A DNA stretch of 42,563 bases from CAZADH01 sp964483805 (GCA_964483805.1 CAZADH010000016.1:1-42563), one strand, 5' to 3'. Shown: positions 1 to 7,702, numbered from the stretch's first letter. Program-made: numbers and translations. The notes: generated from the letters alone by a model not told the origin.

Positions 1-983
1 CGCTCATGAACAATTCTCCGGTTTCCGACGGCATCGCTCCGGTCATCACCCAGGCTGACCTGGTTGTGGGAGCAACTACTCTGAGCGGCGCCCAGGTTGC
101 GATTGCGCCGGTTGTTACCGATGCCGACGCCGGTCTTCCCGCGACGCTAAGCGCTTATTGCACGATCCCAAATTTGATCCCTGACCCAAATTCAGGATTG
201 ATATTCCCGACCGCGGTCACAGCTGATATGGTTTTCCCGATCGGCGTTACGACCGTTACCTGCACTGCGGCTGATGCCGGCGGCAATTTAGCGATCCATA
301 CATTTACTATTACCGTTAATAAGGTTGCGCAAACGATCACTTTCCCGGCGATCACCGACAAGACCGTGATTGGCGCGCTCAACGGCGGCAAGGGGATGCC
401 CCTGGGCACCGTGTACGTGCAGAGCGGCGAGTTCTCGGGAACCATCGACCTGACCGGCGTGAAGACCGTGGGCGACCTGATGGACCGCATGACGACCGCC
501 GATCCGCGGTTCAACCTGACCGCCTGGGTCGACGGCGACGGCAAGCGCATCAACCTGACCAACACCAAGGGCCAGGGCTTCATCAAGGTGCGCGACCAGG
601 GCGAACCGGAACAGGCGAGCGCGTCGGCGGCGGGCTTCGGCGCCAGTCGCAGCATCTTCGAGACGCTGACCGACCTGCGCGACAACCTGTTGCGCAACGA
701 CAACGTGGCGGTCAGCGAACAGAGCATCAAGGTGCTCGATGAGGATCTGAAGCGGGTTCTGCAGTGGCACGCCGAGACCGGCGCCCGCACCAACCGTGCC
801 ACCGACTGCAAAGAAAAACTGACGACCAACAAGTTAAACCTAAACAAAATGCTCGACGTTGTCGAAAATGTAGATGTGGCAGAAGCAATGACTCGATTAA
901 CTCAATTGCAAACGGCTTTCCAGGCGGCTCTTCAGGCCGGCAGTCGCGTCCTGCAATTGACGCTGTCCGACTACCTTCGCTGA
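1..983 (+). CDS. flgL: FlgL-type hook-filament junction protein, 5' truncated, with upstream HYR-like domain
   Basis: The reading frame is open at the left edge of the window, so the gene starts upstream; the first in-frame ATG at 6 need not be the true start. The C-terminal ~200 residues are FlgL-like: a hook-associated 'LNGGKGMPLGTVYV' IN motif, then 'SIFETLTDLRDNLLRND', then the terminal D0 helix ending 'QAALQAGSRVLQLTLSDYLR'. FlgL joins the hook to the filament. The N-terminal ~110 visible residues instead resemble a hyalin-repeat (HYR) Ig-like domain, with 'FPIGVTTVTCTAADAGGN' followed by 'QTITFPAITDKTV', a motif of bacterial surface Ig-like repeats. The switch between the two lies near 345-370. 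The HYR part and the segment at about 810-930 are AT-richer, with codons such as TTA, CTA and GTA that are rare nearby. It could be a real domain insertion in FlgL or a chimeric join. FliW follows immediately, as is common for flgL. Confidence 0.8.
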   Translation, partial: LMNNSPVSDGIAPVITQADLVVGATTLSGAQVAIAPVVTDADAGLPATLSAYCTIPNLIPDPNSGLIFPTAVTADMVFPIGVTTVTCTAADAGGNLAIHTFTITVNKVAQTITFPAITDKTVIGALNGGKGMPLGTVYVQSGEFSGTIDLTGVKTVGDLMDRMTTADPRFNLTAWVDGDGKRINLTNTKGQGFIKVRDQGEPEQASASAAGFGASRSIFETLTDLRDNLLRNDNVAVSEQSIKVLDEDLKRVLQWHAETGARTNRATDCKEKLTTNKLNLNKMLDVVENVDVAEAMTRLTQLQTAFQAALQAGSRVLQLTLSDYLR

Positions 984-1069
984 ACGGTGACTGAACGATG
1001 AGTGCTGCTGCGGTCCGAAAATCGCCCCCGACGAACACCCCATCCGGAAAGGGACAGGACGCGAACCCG

Positions 1070-1576
1070 ATGAAGATTTCGACCTCTCGGTTCGGCGAGA
1101 TCGAGGTTAATCCTCACGACATCATCGAGTTCCCTGACGGCATTCTCGGATTCGAGGACTACCATCGGTACCTCGTGCTCAACGCGCAGGAAAACAGTCC
1201 GTTCCGGTGGTTACAATGTATTGACGATGGCAACCTCGCGTTCATCGTCATCGAACCGCTGAACTTCCTTTTTGAATACGACCTCGAGATCAGCGACGAC
1301 GACACCGCCTTCCTCGGCCTGACCAAGCCCGAAGAGGTGCTCCTTTACGTCATCGTCACCATTCCCGAGGATCCGCGCCGCATGACGGCCAACCTGCAGG
1401 GGCCGCTGGTGATCAACGTTGCCAACCGCAAAGCCCGCCAGGTCATCTCCACCAATGTCAATCATCCGCTGCGCGCCTCGATCGTCGATGAAATGGCGCG
1501 TCGCGAAGCCCGCATCCAGGAAGTCAAGAAGTCTCTCGACAAACCCGCGAATCCTGCCAAGGAGGATCGCGGCTGA
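1070..1576 (+). CDS. fliW: Flagellar assembly factor FliW
   Basis: FliW is a small cytoplasmic protein that binds flagellin and, when free, binds and inactivates CsrA. The sequence opens with the family start 'MKISTSRFGEIEV' and continues with 'IIEFPDGILGFEDYHRYLVL' and 'VIVTIPEDPRRMTANLQGPL', all typical FliW blocks; 168 residues is slightly longer than the usual ~150. I chose ATG 1070 because family conservation begins exactly there. An upstream in-frame ATG at 998 would add 24 non-conserved residues. The gene lies just after flgL and its TGA overlaps the csrA ATG (TGATG at 1574-1578), so the two are translationally coupled, the usual fliW-csrA arrangement. It should act as the sensor in the flagellin feedback loop whose RNA targets lie before flagellins 2 and 3. 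Confidence 0.95.
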   Translation: MKISTSRFGEIEVNPHDIIEFPDGILGFEDYHRYLVLNAQENSPFRWLQCIDDGNLAFIVIEPLNFLFEYDLEISDDDTAFLGLTKPEEVLLYVIVTIPEDPRRMTANLQGPLVINVANRKARQVISTNVNHPLRASIVDEMARREARIQEVKKSLDKPANPAKEDRG

Positions 1577-1833
1577 TGTTGGTACTGACCCGCAAAGTCA
1601 ACGAGAAGATCATCATCGGTGACAACATCGAGATCGTTCTGGTCGACATTGGCAAAGACCAGGTGAAGATCGGCATCAATGCGCCGAAATCGATCAAGGT
1701 GCACCGGTTCGAGATCTATGAAGAGATCCAGCGCGAGAACCGCGAGGCCGCCAAGACCAAGGCCTTCGACCCGCTCAAGAGCCTGCCTGGCGATATCCTC
1801 AAGGGGCTCGGCAAGAAGGAATCGCCAAAATGA
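1576..1833 (+). CDS. csrA: Carbon storage regulator CsrA (RNA-binding translational regulator)
   Basis: CsrA is a dimeric RNA-binding protein that recognises GGA motifs in hairpin loops and blocks ribosome access. The protein starts 'MLVLTRKVNEKIIIGDNIEI' and contains 'VKIGINAPKSIKVHRFEIYEEI'. The arginine of the VHR motif corresponds to the RNA-contacting Arg44 of the family. At 85 residues it is longer than the 61-residue enterobacterial form. Its basic C-terminal extension (from about residue 55) is like the longer CsrA proteins controlled allosterically by FliW. The Shine-Dalgarno AAGGAGG (1559-1565, within the fliW 3' end) is part of CAAGGAGG, itself a CsrA-type sequence, so autoregulation is conceivable (inference). 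The likely targets in the window are the flagellin leaders at 5055-5166 and 8089-8193. Confidence 0.97.
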   Translation: MLVLTRKVNEKIIIGDNIEIVLVDIGKDQVKIGINAPKSIKVHRFEIYEEIQRENREAAKTKAFDPLKSLPGDILKGLGKKESPK

Positions 1834-2013
1834 TCGAAAAACGGAGAAAACACTATCGTTGGCGAGGGAACTCGTCGATAACTTAGTCTAATGACCTGTA
1901 TCCGCGGAATTCCGGCCTAACGGAATAGGACTGGGAATTCCGATGGATTGAGTAGAAGGGGACAAAAGGCCACAAAACAAGGCCAACGTCCCAAACTGTA
2001 TGGAGGCAAACAA

Positions 2014-4125
2014 ATGGGCCTGCGAATCAACACCAATGTCACGGCACTGACCAACCACAAGAACCTCGTCATCAATGACGAGAAACTGTCGGGTTCGTTG
2101 GAACGCCTGTCCAGCGGTCTTCGGATCAACCGAGCCGCTGATGATGCCGCCGGCCTTACCGTCAGCGAAAAGCTGCGCACGCAGGTGCGCGGCCTCAATC
2201 GCGCGATCATGAACACGCAGGACGGCATCTCGTTGATCCAGACCGCGGAAGGCGCGCTCAACGAAGTGCAGTCGATGCTGCATCGCATGCGCGAACTGGC
2301 GCTGCAATCGAGCAACGACACGCTCACCTCGACCGATCGGCTCGAGATCCAGAAAGAGATCAACCAGCTCAAAGAGGACATCAACCGGATCTCCTACGGA
2401 ACCGAGTTCAATACCAAGAAACTGCTCGACGGCAGCGGCACCGCCATTATCAGCAGTTCCGATCCGACCGGGATCGACGGGGTCGTGACCGGCGAGGTCG
2501 CCACCTTCTCGGACTTCTCGATCGTGGTGCTGCCGACCTCCGAAAAGGGCGGGGCGCAGTTGCAGCGTTCCAATATCTTTACGAAGACCAACGGCAGTAT
2601 TGCTGATGGCAATACAACGCTGCAGTCGATCGCCAACTTCTACGACAATCTCGGCAACTTCCTGCTCGAGGAGCCGAGCACGTTGTATGTGCAAGGCGAC
2701 AACCACAATACGACCTTCGTGATTTCGAAGGACCTCAAGTTGAGCGACCTGGCGTCCCGCATGCAGGCGGCGATGACCACCGATCAGCTCGGCGACGGTC
2801 TGCACTTCGATGGGTCGACCGCGACCGTGAAAACCTCTGGTGAGAACAACGGCCAGATCGAGGTGATTTCCGGCAAGGTCGGTCGGATTGGCCGCATCAC
2901 CTTTACCGGTGAGGAAGGCCTGGTCAAAGCGCTGGGATTCCAGGAAGTCGTGCCGGCCGTGGATCCGGTCTACTCGATTGCCGTCACCAACACCGGCCCT
3001 GAGGCCATTGCCCGCAAAACGGTCAACACCAAGATCGCCGGCAACCGTGCCGCTGGTCTGATCCAGGGTCTTGACCTTGTATTTACACCGCCGACGAACG
3101 CCTTCACCAATACCATGACCGGTGAGCTGGGCGTCTCGGTGTCGTATAACATCAACTTCACCCTCGATGACAACGTGCCCGCGGGTGGAGCCGGCACCGG
3201 TTTCGCCAATATCTCGATCACCGGTGGTGGCGCCTATGCCATGAAGGACCTGGTCGCGTCGATCAATGAGCAGATCTCGCTGGCCGACCCGAACATGCGC
3301 GTCAAGGCACGGATCAACGATGCCTACGCGATCGAGTTCTATACGCTGAACACCGGTTCCGCTGCCTGGGTGTCGATCAGCAATACAACGTATAACGGCG
3401 TTCCGGGCGTGGCCAATCCGTTGGGTATCGCCAATGGACGTTTCACCGGCACCAACGGTATCGCCGGCGGATTGAAGGGCACGAATACGCTGCCGTCCTA
3501 CAACGTCGCCACGGTGGGCGTCACCGACGCCGCCTTCTCGATCACCGATCGGCACGGCAACTCGGTCAGCATCTACCTCGGCGGCAACTACACGGCCGGC
3601 GGCATGGCGTCCCTGGTCGAGGCGATCAACCTGCAGATGGGTTCGATGCAGGTGCGCGCCTACGATGCGGGCGGCATCCTTTCGATCTCCTCGCTCGAGA
3701 CCGGGGTCGATTCGAACTTCACCATCAGCGACAACTCGGGTCTGAACGGTGGCGTTGCGGGTGCGGTCAGCATCTTCTCGGCACTGCAGATCGTCGGTGG
3801 CACGACGACCAGCACCGGGTTCGATGGGATGCCGGCGTCGCAGAACTTCGCCTACGATCAGATGGCGGCGTTCTACGGCATCAACATCGCCGAAGATCCA
3901 AACAACCTGGTGCCCGACAACCTCAGCCTGTTCTTTGCTGACGAAACGGGCAAGGGCGCCTATCTGTCGTTCGACTCGGGGGACGCTTCGATCGGCCTGG
4001 CGTTCCACTCGATGACCAGCATTGCCAACATCATCAACAGCGTCATGGACGCCAACGCGGTCAACCTCGCGTCCGACGTGTTGTCGAACAACTCGATCAA
4101 GATCTACGCCAAAACGCCTGGCTAG
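2014..4125 (+). CDS. Flagellin 1, cut short by an in-frame TAG (N-terminal 703 residues)
   Basis: Flagellin is exported and polymerises into the filament. The start is ATG 2014, seven bases after GGAGG at 2002-2006. The N-terminal D0/D1 region is canonical: 'MGLRINTNVTALTNHKNL', 'LSSGLRINRAADDAAGL', 'QDGISLIQTAEGALNEVQ', 'EFNTKKLLDGS'. A long central region (about residues 170-700) contains repeated flagellin IN-type modules such as 'AFSITDRHGNSVSIYLGGNY'. The frame ends at TAG 4123-4125 (codon 704), but the same frame continues open at once into the missing C-terminal D1/D0 region up to 4650. Alignment with flagellins 2 and 3 places TAG on a glutamate codon that is GAG in both. Without the C-terminal D0 helix the product should not polymerise. 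Explanations are a real nonsense mutation, a sequencing error, or suppression. Unlike flagellins 2 and 3, its leader has no AAGGA-loop hairpins. Confidence 0.9.
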   Translation: MGLRINTNVTALTNHKNLVINDEKLSGSLERLSSGLRINRAADDAAGLTVSEKLRTQVRGLNRAIMNTQDGISLIQTAEGALNEVQSMLHRMRELALQSSNDTLTSTDRLEIQKEINQLKEDINRISYGTEFNTKKLLDGSGTAIISSSDPTGIDGVVTGEVATFSDFSIVVLPTSEKGGAQLQRSNIFTKTNGSIADGNTTLQSIANFYDNLGNFLLEEPSTLYVQGDNHNTTFVISKDLKLSDLASRMQAAMTTDQLGDGLHFDGSTATVKTSGENNGQIEVISGKVGRIGRITFTGEEGLVKALGFQEVVPAVDPVYSIAVTNTGPEAIARKTVNTKIAGNRAAGLIQGLDLVFTPPTNAFTNTMTGELGVSVSYNINFTLDDNVPAGGAGTGFANISITGGGAYAMKDLVASINEQISLADPNMRVKARINDAYAIEFYTLNTGSAAWVSISNTTYNGVPGVANPLGIANGRFTGTNGIAGGLKGTNTLPSYNVATVGVTDAAFSITDRHGNSVSIYLGGNYTAGGMASLVEAINLQMGSMQVRAYDAGGILSISSLETGVDSNFTISDNSGLNGGVAGAVSIFSALQIVGGTTTSTGFDGMPASQNFAYDQMAAFYGINIAEDPNNLVPDNLSLFFADETGKGAYLSFDSGDASIGLAFHSMTSIANIINSVMDANAVNLASDVLSNNSIKIYAKTPG

Positions 4126-4650
4126 CGGGGTTCGGTGGTCATCGCCGACCTGTCGGATCCGACCTCGACCAACAATGGTCTGGCGACCCTCGGTCTGAAA
4201 GCGCAGACCTACGCCAATGGCGTCGGTGACTATGCCTACACGATGCACGTGAAAGATGCGTTCATCGAGTTCCAGATTGGCCCGAACCAGGGTCACTTTG
4301 CCAAGGCCAACATCATCCGCACCGATATTCGCGCCCTGGGCGTCGAGGATCTCGACGTTACCAACGTCAGCACGGCGCAGCAAGCGATCGGCCTGGTCGA
4401 CAAGGCCTTGCAGATGATCTCGAGCGAGCGCGCCAAGTTGGGTGCCATCGAGAACCGCATGAACTACACGATGAACAGCTTGCGTGTGGGTCTCGAGAAC
4501 ATGTCGGCCTCCGAGTCGCGCATCCGCGATGTCGACATGGCCCGCGAGGTCATCGACATGACCCGCTCGCAGATCCTGCAGCAGTCGGCAACCGCCATGC
4601 TCGCCCAGGCCAACCAGACGCCGCAGTCGGTGCTCAAGCTGCTCCAGTAA
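4126..4650 (+). pseudogene. Flagellin 1 C-terminal part, downstream of the in-frame TAG
   Basis: This stretch continues the flagellin 1 frame after TAG 4123-4125. It encodes the outer-domain end and a complete flagellin C-terminus: 'AQQAIGLVDKALQMISSERA', 'LGAIENRMNYTMNSL', 'SESRIRDVDMAREVIDMT' and 'QQSATAMLAQANQTPQSVLK'. This is the D1/D0 helix needed for export-chaperone (FliS) binding and polymerisation. A GTG at 4135 could start a separate 171-codon frame, but it has no convincing Shine-Dalgarno and a free-standing flagellin C-terminus makes little biological sense. The coding quality is unchanged across the stop, suggesting a recent single-base event. If read through, the full protein would be 878 residues, similar to the paralogues (844 and 841). 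Confidence 0.85.
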
Positions 4651-4700
4651 ACGATCTTCCTGGTCCGGTCGAGTCTTCGATCCGGGACTGATCGAGACTT

Positions 4701-4746
4701 CGACCCCCTTTCGCGCATCCCCGCGCTCGAGGGGGTCGGTGTTTTT
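4701..4746 (+). terminator. Rho-independent terminator after flagellin 1
   Basis: CGACCCCCT (4701-4709) pairs perfectly with AGGGGGTCG (4730-4738), and a T run (4742-4746) follows three bases later. It lies 50 bases after the flagellin 1 stop, so flagellin 2 probably has its own promoter. Confidence 0.8.
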
Positions 4747-4860
4747 GATCCAGTAAGGCACCGCAACAGCCCGCCCCACCAGACACCGATCTTGATCCAC
4801 CAGGGTTGTTGCCCCACCGGTTGTCTACCCGCCCCAGCTTCGAGCTTCGTGCGCGCGGTC

Positions 4861-4887
4861 GGGTGTCGGGTGTCGGGTGTCGGGTGC
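4861..4887 (+). repeat. Short tandem repeat of GGGTGTC
   Basis: Three exact head-to-tail GGGTGTC units (4861-4881) are preceded by a partial GGTC and followed by the degenerate unit GGGTGCG. It lies in the spacer between flagellins 1 and 2. Such a repeat could vary in copy number by slippage and alter promoter spacing; that is inference. Confidence 0.75.
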
Positions 4888-4896
4888 GAGTGCGGA

Positions 4897-4917
4897 AATC
4901 AATACGTCGTATTGATT
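4897..4917. promoter_or_regulatory. Perfect palindrome, possible operator upstream of flagellin 2
   Basis: AATCAATACG and CGTATTGATT are exact inverted copies around a single central T. Its AT-rich, odd-centred dyad in GC-rich DNA looks more like a protein-binding site than a terminator, since no T run follows. It lies about 250 bases before the flagellin 2 start. The binding protein is unknown. Confidence 0.45.
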
Positions 4918-5054
4918 GCGCTGTTATCTGCTCTCTCTGACCTCAGAAGATCTCTTCTCCGTATCAATTAAACGCGCGATGTTGCCGACACAGGTGACAG
5001 GTCGTGGTCTTGCTGCGGATGCAGCCGGGACCAGGCCTGGGTGACATCTTCTGA

Positions 5055-5166
5055 CCGACCAAGGAGGTTGGCCTAGGGAACACTGATCGGGTTGTAAAAA
5101 ACTGAACGGTTACGTGGCGCATCGACGCAAGGACGCGTCGATTATGAAAGATTCAAGGAGGAATCT
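5055..5166 (+). promoter_or_regulatory. Flagellin 2 mRNA leader with three GGA-loop hairpins (predicted CsrA sites)
   Basis: Hairpin 1: CCGACC (5055-5060), loop AAGGA, GGTTGG (5066-5071), with one G-U pair. Hairpin 2: ATCGACGC (5121-5128), loop AAGGAC, GCGTCGAT (5135-5142), a perfect 8-bp stem. Hairpin 3: AGATTC (5149-5154), loop AAGGAG, GAATCT (5161-5166), ending two bases before the ATG, so the Shine-Dalgarno lies in its loop. The loops of hairpins 2 and 3 satisfy the ANGGAN hexaloop rule for CsrA/RsmA. CsrA bound across hairpins 2 and 3 (GGA to GGA 26 bases) would hide the ribosome site. The leader of flagellin 3 repeats this plan, with hairpin 2 preserved by compensatory changes. CsrA binding itself is inferred. 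Confidence 0.75.
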
Positions 5167-5167
5167 C

Positions 5168-7702
5168 ATGACACTGCGCATCAACCAAAACTCTCTCGCG
5201 GTTCAAACCCACGGCACGCTTTCTCGGACTCAGGAAGCACTGGGCAAGTCGCTCGAGAAGCTGAGCTCCGGTCTGCGCATCAATCGGGCAGCCGATGATG
5301 CCGCCGGCCTCGCCATCAGCGAGAAACTGCGTCGGCAGATTCGTGGTCTGTCGCGCGCCGTCCTGAACGCTCAGGATGGTATCTCGATGATCCAGACGGC
5401 CGAAGGAGCTCTCGACGAGACCCACAGCATCCTGCAGCGTATGCGCGAGCTGGCGATTCAGGCGGGCAATGACACGCTGACCAGCAACGATCGCAACGAG
5501 ATCCAGAAAGAAGTCGTGACACTGCGCGACGACATCAATCGCATCGCGCGCAATACGGAGTTCAACACCAAGAAACTACTCGACGGCTCACAGACAGCCT
5601 TGATCTCCTCATCATCAATCGCCGGCCGCGGCATTGTCTCGGGGCTGGCCGATGCCCAGGGCGAATACCGGGTCCAGGTCACTGAGATCACGGCCGGTAC
5701 CGCCCAGCAGATGCGCTCGAACCTGTTCACCGTGAAGGGCACGAGCGAAGCCGCGTCGACCGCGACGAAGCTGCAGGACATCGCCAACTTCTACGACAGC
5801 AACGGCGTGTTCATGCTGGACAGCGCGCAGACCATCACTCTGCACGGCAACACGAACACGGCTGAAATTCAGGTCACCAAAGACCTGTCGCTCGGCCAGT
5901 TGTCGACGCTGATGGAGAACGCGATCATCGACAAGCTCCGCATCAAGCAGAGCCGTGTCAACGTGAACCTGGGCTATTCCGAGGCTCCCGGAACGCTGCA
6001 GATCTACTCGGGTCGGCCCGGCACGGAAGGTGAAATCGCGATCAGCGCCGACCAGGGCATCCTCAATGCCCTCGGGTTTGCCACGCTGGTGAAGTCGGTC
6101 GATTCGGTGCACTCGGTTCGTGTCAGCGAACTCGACGGCTCGAACCCGGTGACCGCGCAGACCAGCACGGGCCGCACGTCGGGCATGCTGCCCGGGATCG
6201 ACATCGCCTTCGACGCGGTGACGTCCGGTGCTGCGATCGGTTCGCAGGCGACGATGGGTGTCGGTGGCGTGACCGATATCACCTTCACCATTGCCGACTA
6301 CCTCGGCAACTCGGTGGCGGTCAGTGTCGGCAACGGCGGCACCAACAGCTTCAGCCTCGAGCAGATCGTGTCGGTCATCAACAGCTTCACCACGAACCAG
6401 GTGCCTCCGGTGCGGGTGAATGCGACGACCAGCAACGGCAAGATTCAGTTGAACACCGTCGATCTGGGTTCGGGTGCCTACATTGATGTCGTGAATGTCA
6501 GTGCCGGTGGCCTGCAGGTTGGCTTCGCAGCCGGTCGCTACACCGGTTCGAGTGGTACCGCGGCGCAACACGTGGGTTTCGACACGGCCGATCTGAACAT
6601 GGCGGTGAACAACGTCAGCTTCACGGTCACCGATTCACACGGTAACTCGAGCATCGTCATTCTGAATCGAGACTACGGTGCGACGGACGGCGTGGTTTCG
6701 GATATCAATACGACGTTGGCGGCGGGCGGGGTCATGGTGCGCGCCTACAACAGTTCCGGCGTGCTGCTGTTCCGCTCGATGGAGAGCGGCCAGACCTCGA
6801 ACTTCCAGATCACCAATGGCGAAAACCTGTCGAACAAGTTGCATGTGTACGCGGTGACAACCAGCAACGGTACCGGTGGTTCTGCAGCCAATCCGAGCTT
6901 CACGCCAGACGGCGCGGTGACGATCTTCGGCTTCAACACCTTCAATGAGGGTGGGGCGTCGATCAACTTGAGTTTCCTGATCACCGACAACCAGGGCCAT
7001 ACCACCAGCATCACCGGAATCAGCGTGTTCACCAGCATCGGCAACGTGTTCATGAACGCGGCGCATGTCGTGTCGGTGATCAACGAAGAGATCGCTGCCA
7101 CTGCGGCCCAGGACCAGGTGCGTGCGACGGCGACCTTGACCGATGACCGCCGTCTGCGGATCGGCGCGAACATCTCGGGCGAGCACACTTTCGTGGGTGT
7201 CACCGATGTCAGTGCTTCGACGAACTACGGTACGCTGACCAACTTCGGGATGCAGAGCGGCACCTACAACGGAACCGGTGCGTCGGACTTCCGTCTGCAC
7301 GTGGTGAACAACCGCCCTCAGTTCCAGATCGGCGCCGATCAAGGCCAAACGATGCAGGTCGCCATGCTCGACATGACCGCAGACGCCCTTGGCGTCAGCA
7401 ATCTGGTCATGACCTCGACCAAAGACGCCAACACGGCGTTGGGCAAGATCAACATCGCGATCGACAAGGTCTCGTCGGAACGGGCCAAGCTGGGCGCCTA
7501 TCAGAATCGGTTGGAGCACGCAGTGTCGAACCTGCGCAACATCCACACGAACCTGACGTCTGCCGAGTCCCGACTTCGTGACGCTGACATGGCCCAAGAG
7601 ATGGTCGGCTTCACCCGCCACCAGATTGTCTCGCAATCGGGTATGGCGATGTTGGCCCAGGCCAACCAACTGCCGCAGTCGGTGCTGCAACTGCTGAAGT
7701 AA
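5168..7702 (+). CDS. Flagellin 2 (large, intact)
   Basis: This 844-residue flagellin is intact at both ends. The N-terminal D0/D1 begins 'MTLRINQNSLAVQTHGTLSR' and includes 'LSSGLRINRAADDAAGL'. The C-terminus includes 'SSERAKLGAYQNRLEHAV', 'SAESRLRDADMAQEMVGFTR' and ends 'AMLAQANQLPQSVLQLLK'. The roughly 550-residue centre is built from flagellin/FlgK IN-type modules, for example 'SFTVTDSHGNSSIVILNRDY' and 'SFLITDNQGHTTSITGI', which should form large outer D2/D3 domains. Typical flagellins are 270-550 residues, so the filament surface is unusually bulky. The start at ATG 5168 follows AAGGAGG (5155-5161). It is a close paralogue of flagellin 3 over its whole length, a tandem duplication. Its serine/threonine-rich outer domain is the likely target of the Maf-like protein and the legionaminic-acid genes downstream. 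Confidence 0.96.
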   Translation: MTLRINQNSLAVQTHGTLSRTQEALGKSLEKLSSGLRINRAADDAAGLAISEKLRRQIRGLSRAVLNAQDGISMIQTAEGALDETHSILQRMRELAIQAGNDTLTSNDRNEIQKEVVTLRDDINRIARNTEFNTKKLLDGSQTALISSSSIAGRGIVSGLADAQGEYRVQVTEITAGTAQQMRSNLFTVKGTSEAASTATKLQDIANFYDSNGVFMLDSAQTITLHGNTNTAEIQVTKDLSLGQLSTLMENAIIDKLRIKQSRVNVNLGYSEAPGTLQIYSGRPGTEGEIAISADQGILNALGFATLVKSVDSVHSVRVSELDGSNPVTAQTSTGRTSGMLPGIDIAFDAVTSGAAIGSQATMGVGGVTDITFTIADYLGNSVAVSVGNGGTNSFSLEQIVSVINSFTTNQVPPVRVNATTSNGKIQLNTVDLGSGAYIDVVNVSAGGLQVGFAAGRYTGSSGTAAQHVGFDTADLNMAVNNVSFTVTDSHGNSSIVILNRDYGATDGVVSDINTTLAAGGVMVRAYNSSGVLLFRSMESGQTSNFQITNGENLSNKLHVYAVTTSNGTGGSAANPSFTPDGAVTIFGFNTFNEGGASINLSFLITDNQGHTTSITGISVFTSIGNVFMNAAHVVSVINEEIAATAAQDQVRATATLTDDRRLRIGANISGEHTFVGVTDVSASTNYGTLTNFGMQSGTYNGTGASDFRLHVVNNRPQFQIGADQGQTMQVAMLDMTADALGVSNLVMTSTKDANTALGKINIAIDKVSSERAKLGAYQNRLEHAVSNLRNIHTNLTSAESRLRDADMAQEMVGFTRHQIVSQSGMAMLAQANQLPQSVLQLLK

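Larger units (their letters stand above)
4747..5054 (+). other. Non-coding region upstream of the flagellin 2 leader
   Basis: I see no gene here. The region holds a heptamer tandem repeat (4861-4887), a perfect 21-base palindrome (4897-4917), a short inverted repeat AGAAGA-TC-TCTTCT (4946-4959) and a GCCGACAC sequence preceded by TAAA at an 11-base distance. That pair is reminiscent of, but too short for, a sigma28 promoter (normally about 15 bases). The flagellin 2 promoter must lie in this interval, but I cannot place it with confidence. Confidence 0.5.

Noticed and set aside
1874..1881. GTCGATAA before flagellin 1 (and at 8014-8021 before flagellin 3) as a sigma28 promoter
   Set aside because: The -10-like box is shared, but neither copy has TAAA at about 15 bases upstream, so the promoter call is not supported.
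4123..4125. General TAG recoding in this organism as the explanation for the flagellin 1 stop
   Set aside because: The Maf-like gene (16995-16997), the legB-like gene, the gene ending at 38940 and rel (41670-41672) all end properly with TAG, so TAG is an ordinary stop here. Local suppression cannot be excluded.
1888..4800. A 970-codon open frame antisense to flagellin 1 (- strand)
   Set aside because: It mirrors the codon periodicity of the flagellin on the other strand, is Arg/His/Asp/Val-rich with no recognisable domain, and similar antisense frames lie opposite flagellins 2 and 3, fliD and the WbpM-like gene. It is a shadow of GC-rich coding DNA.
4861..4887. Tandem GGGTGTC units as a CRISPR or integration repeat
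   Set aside because: The units are seven bases and contiguous, without spacers, cas genes or integrase.
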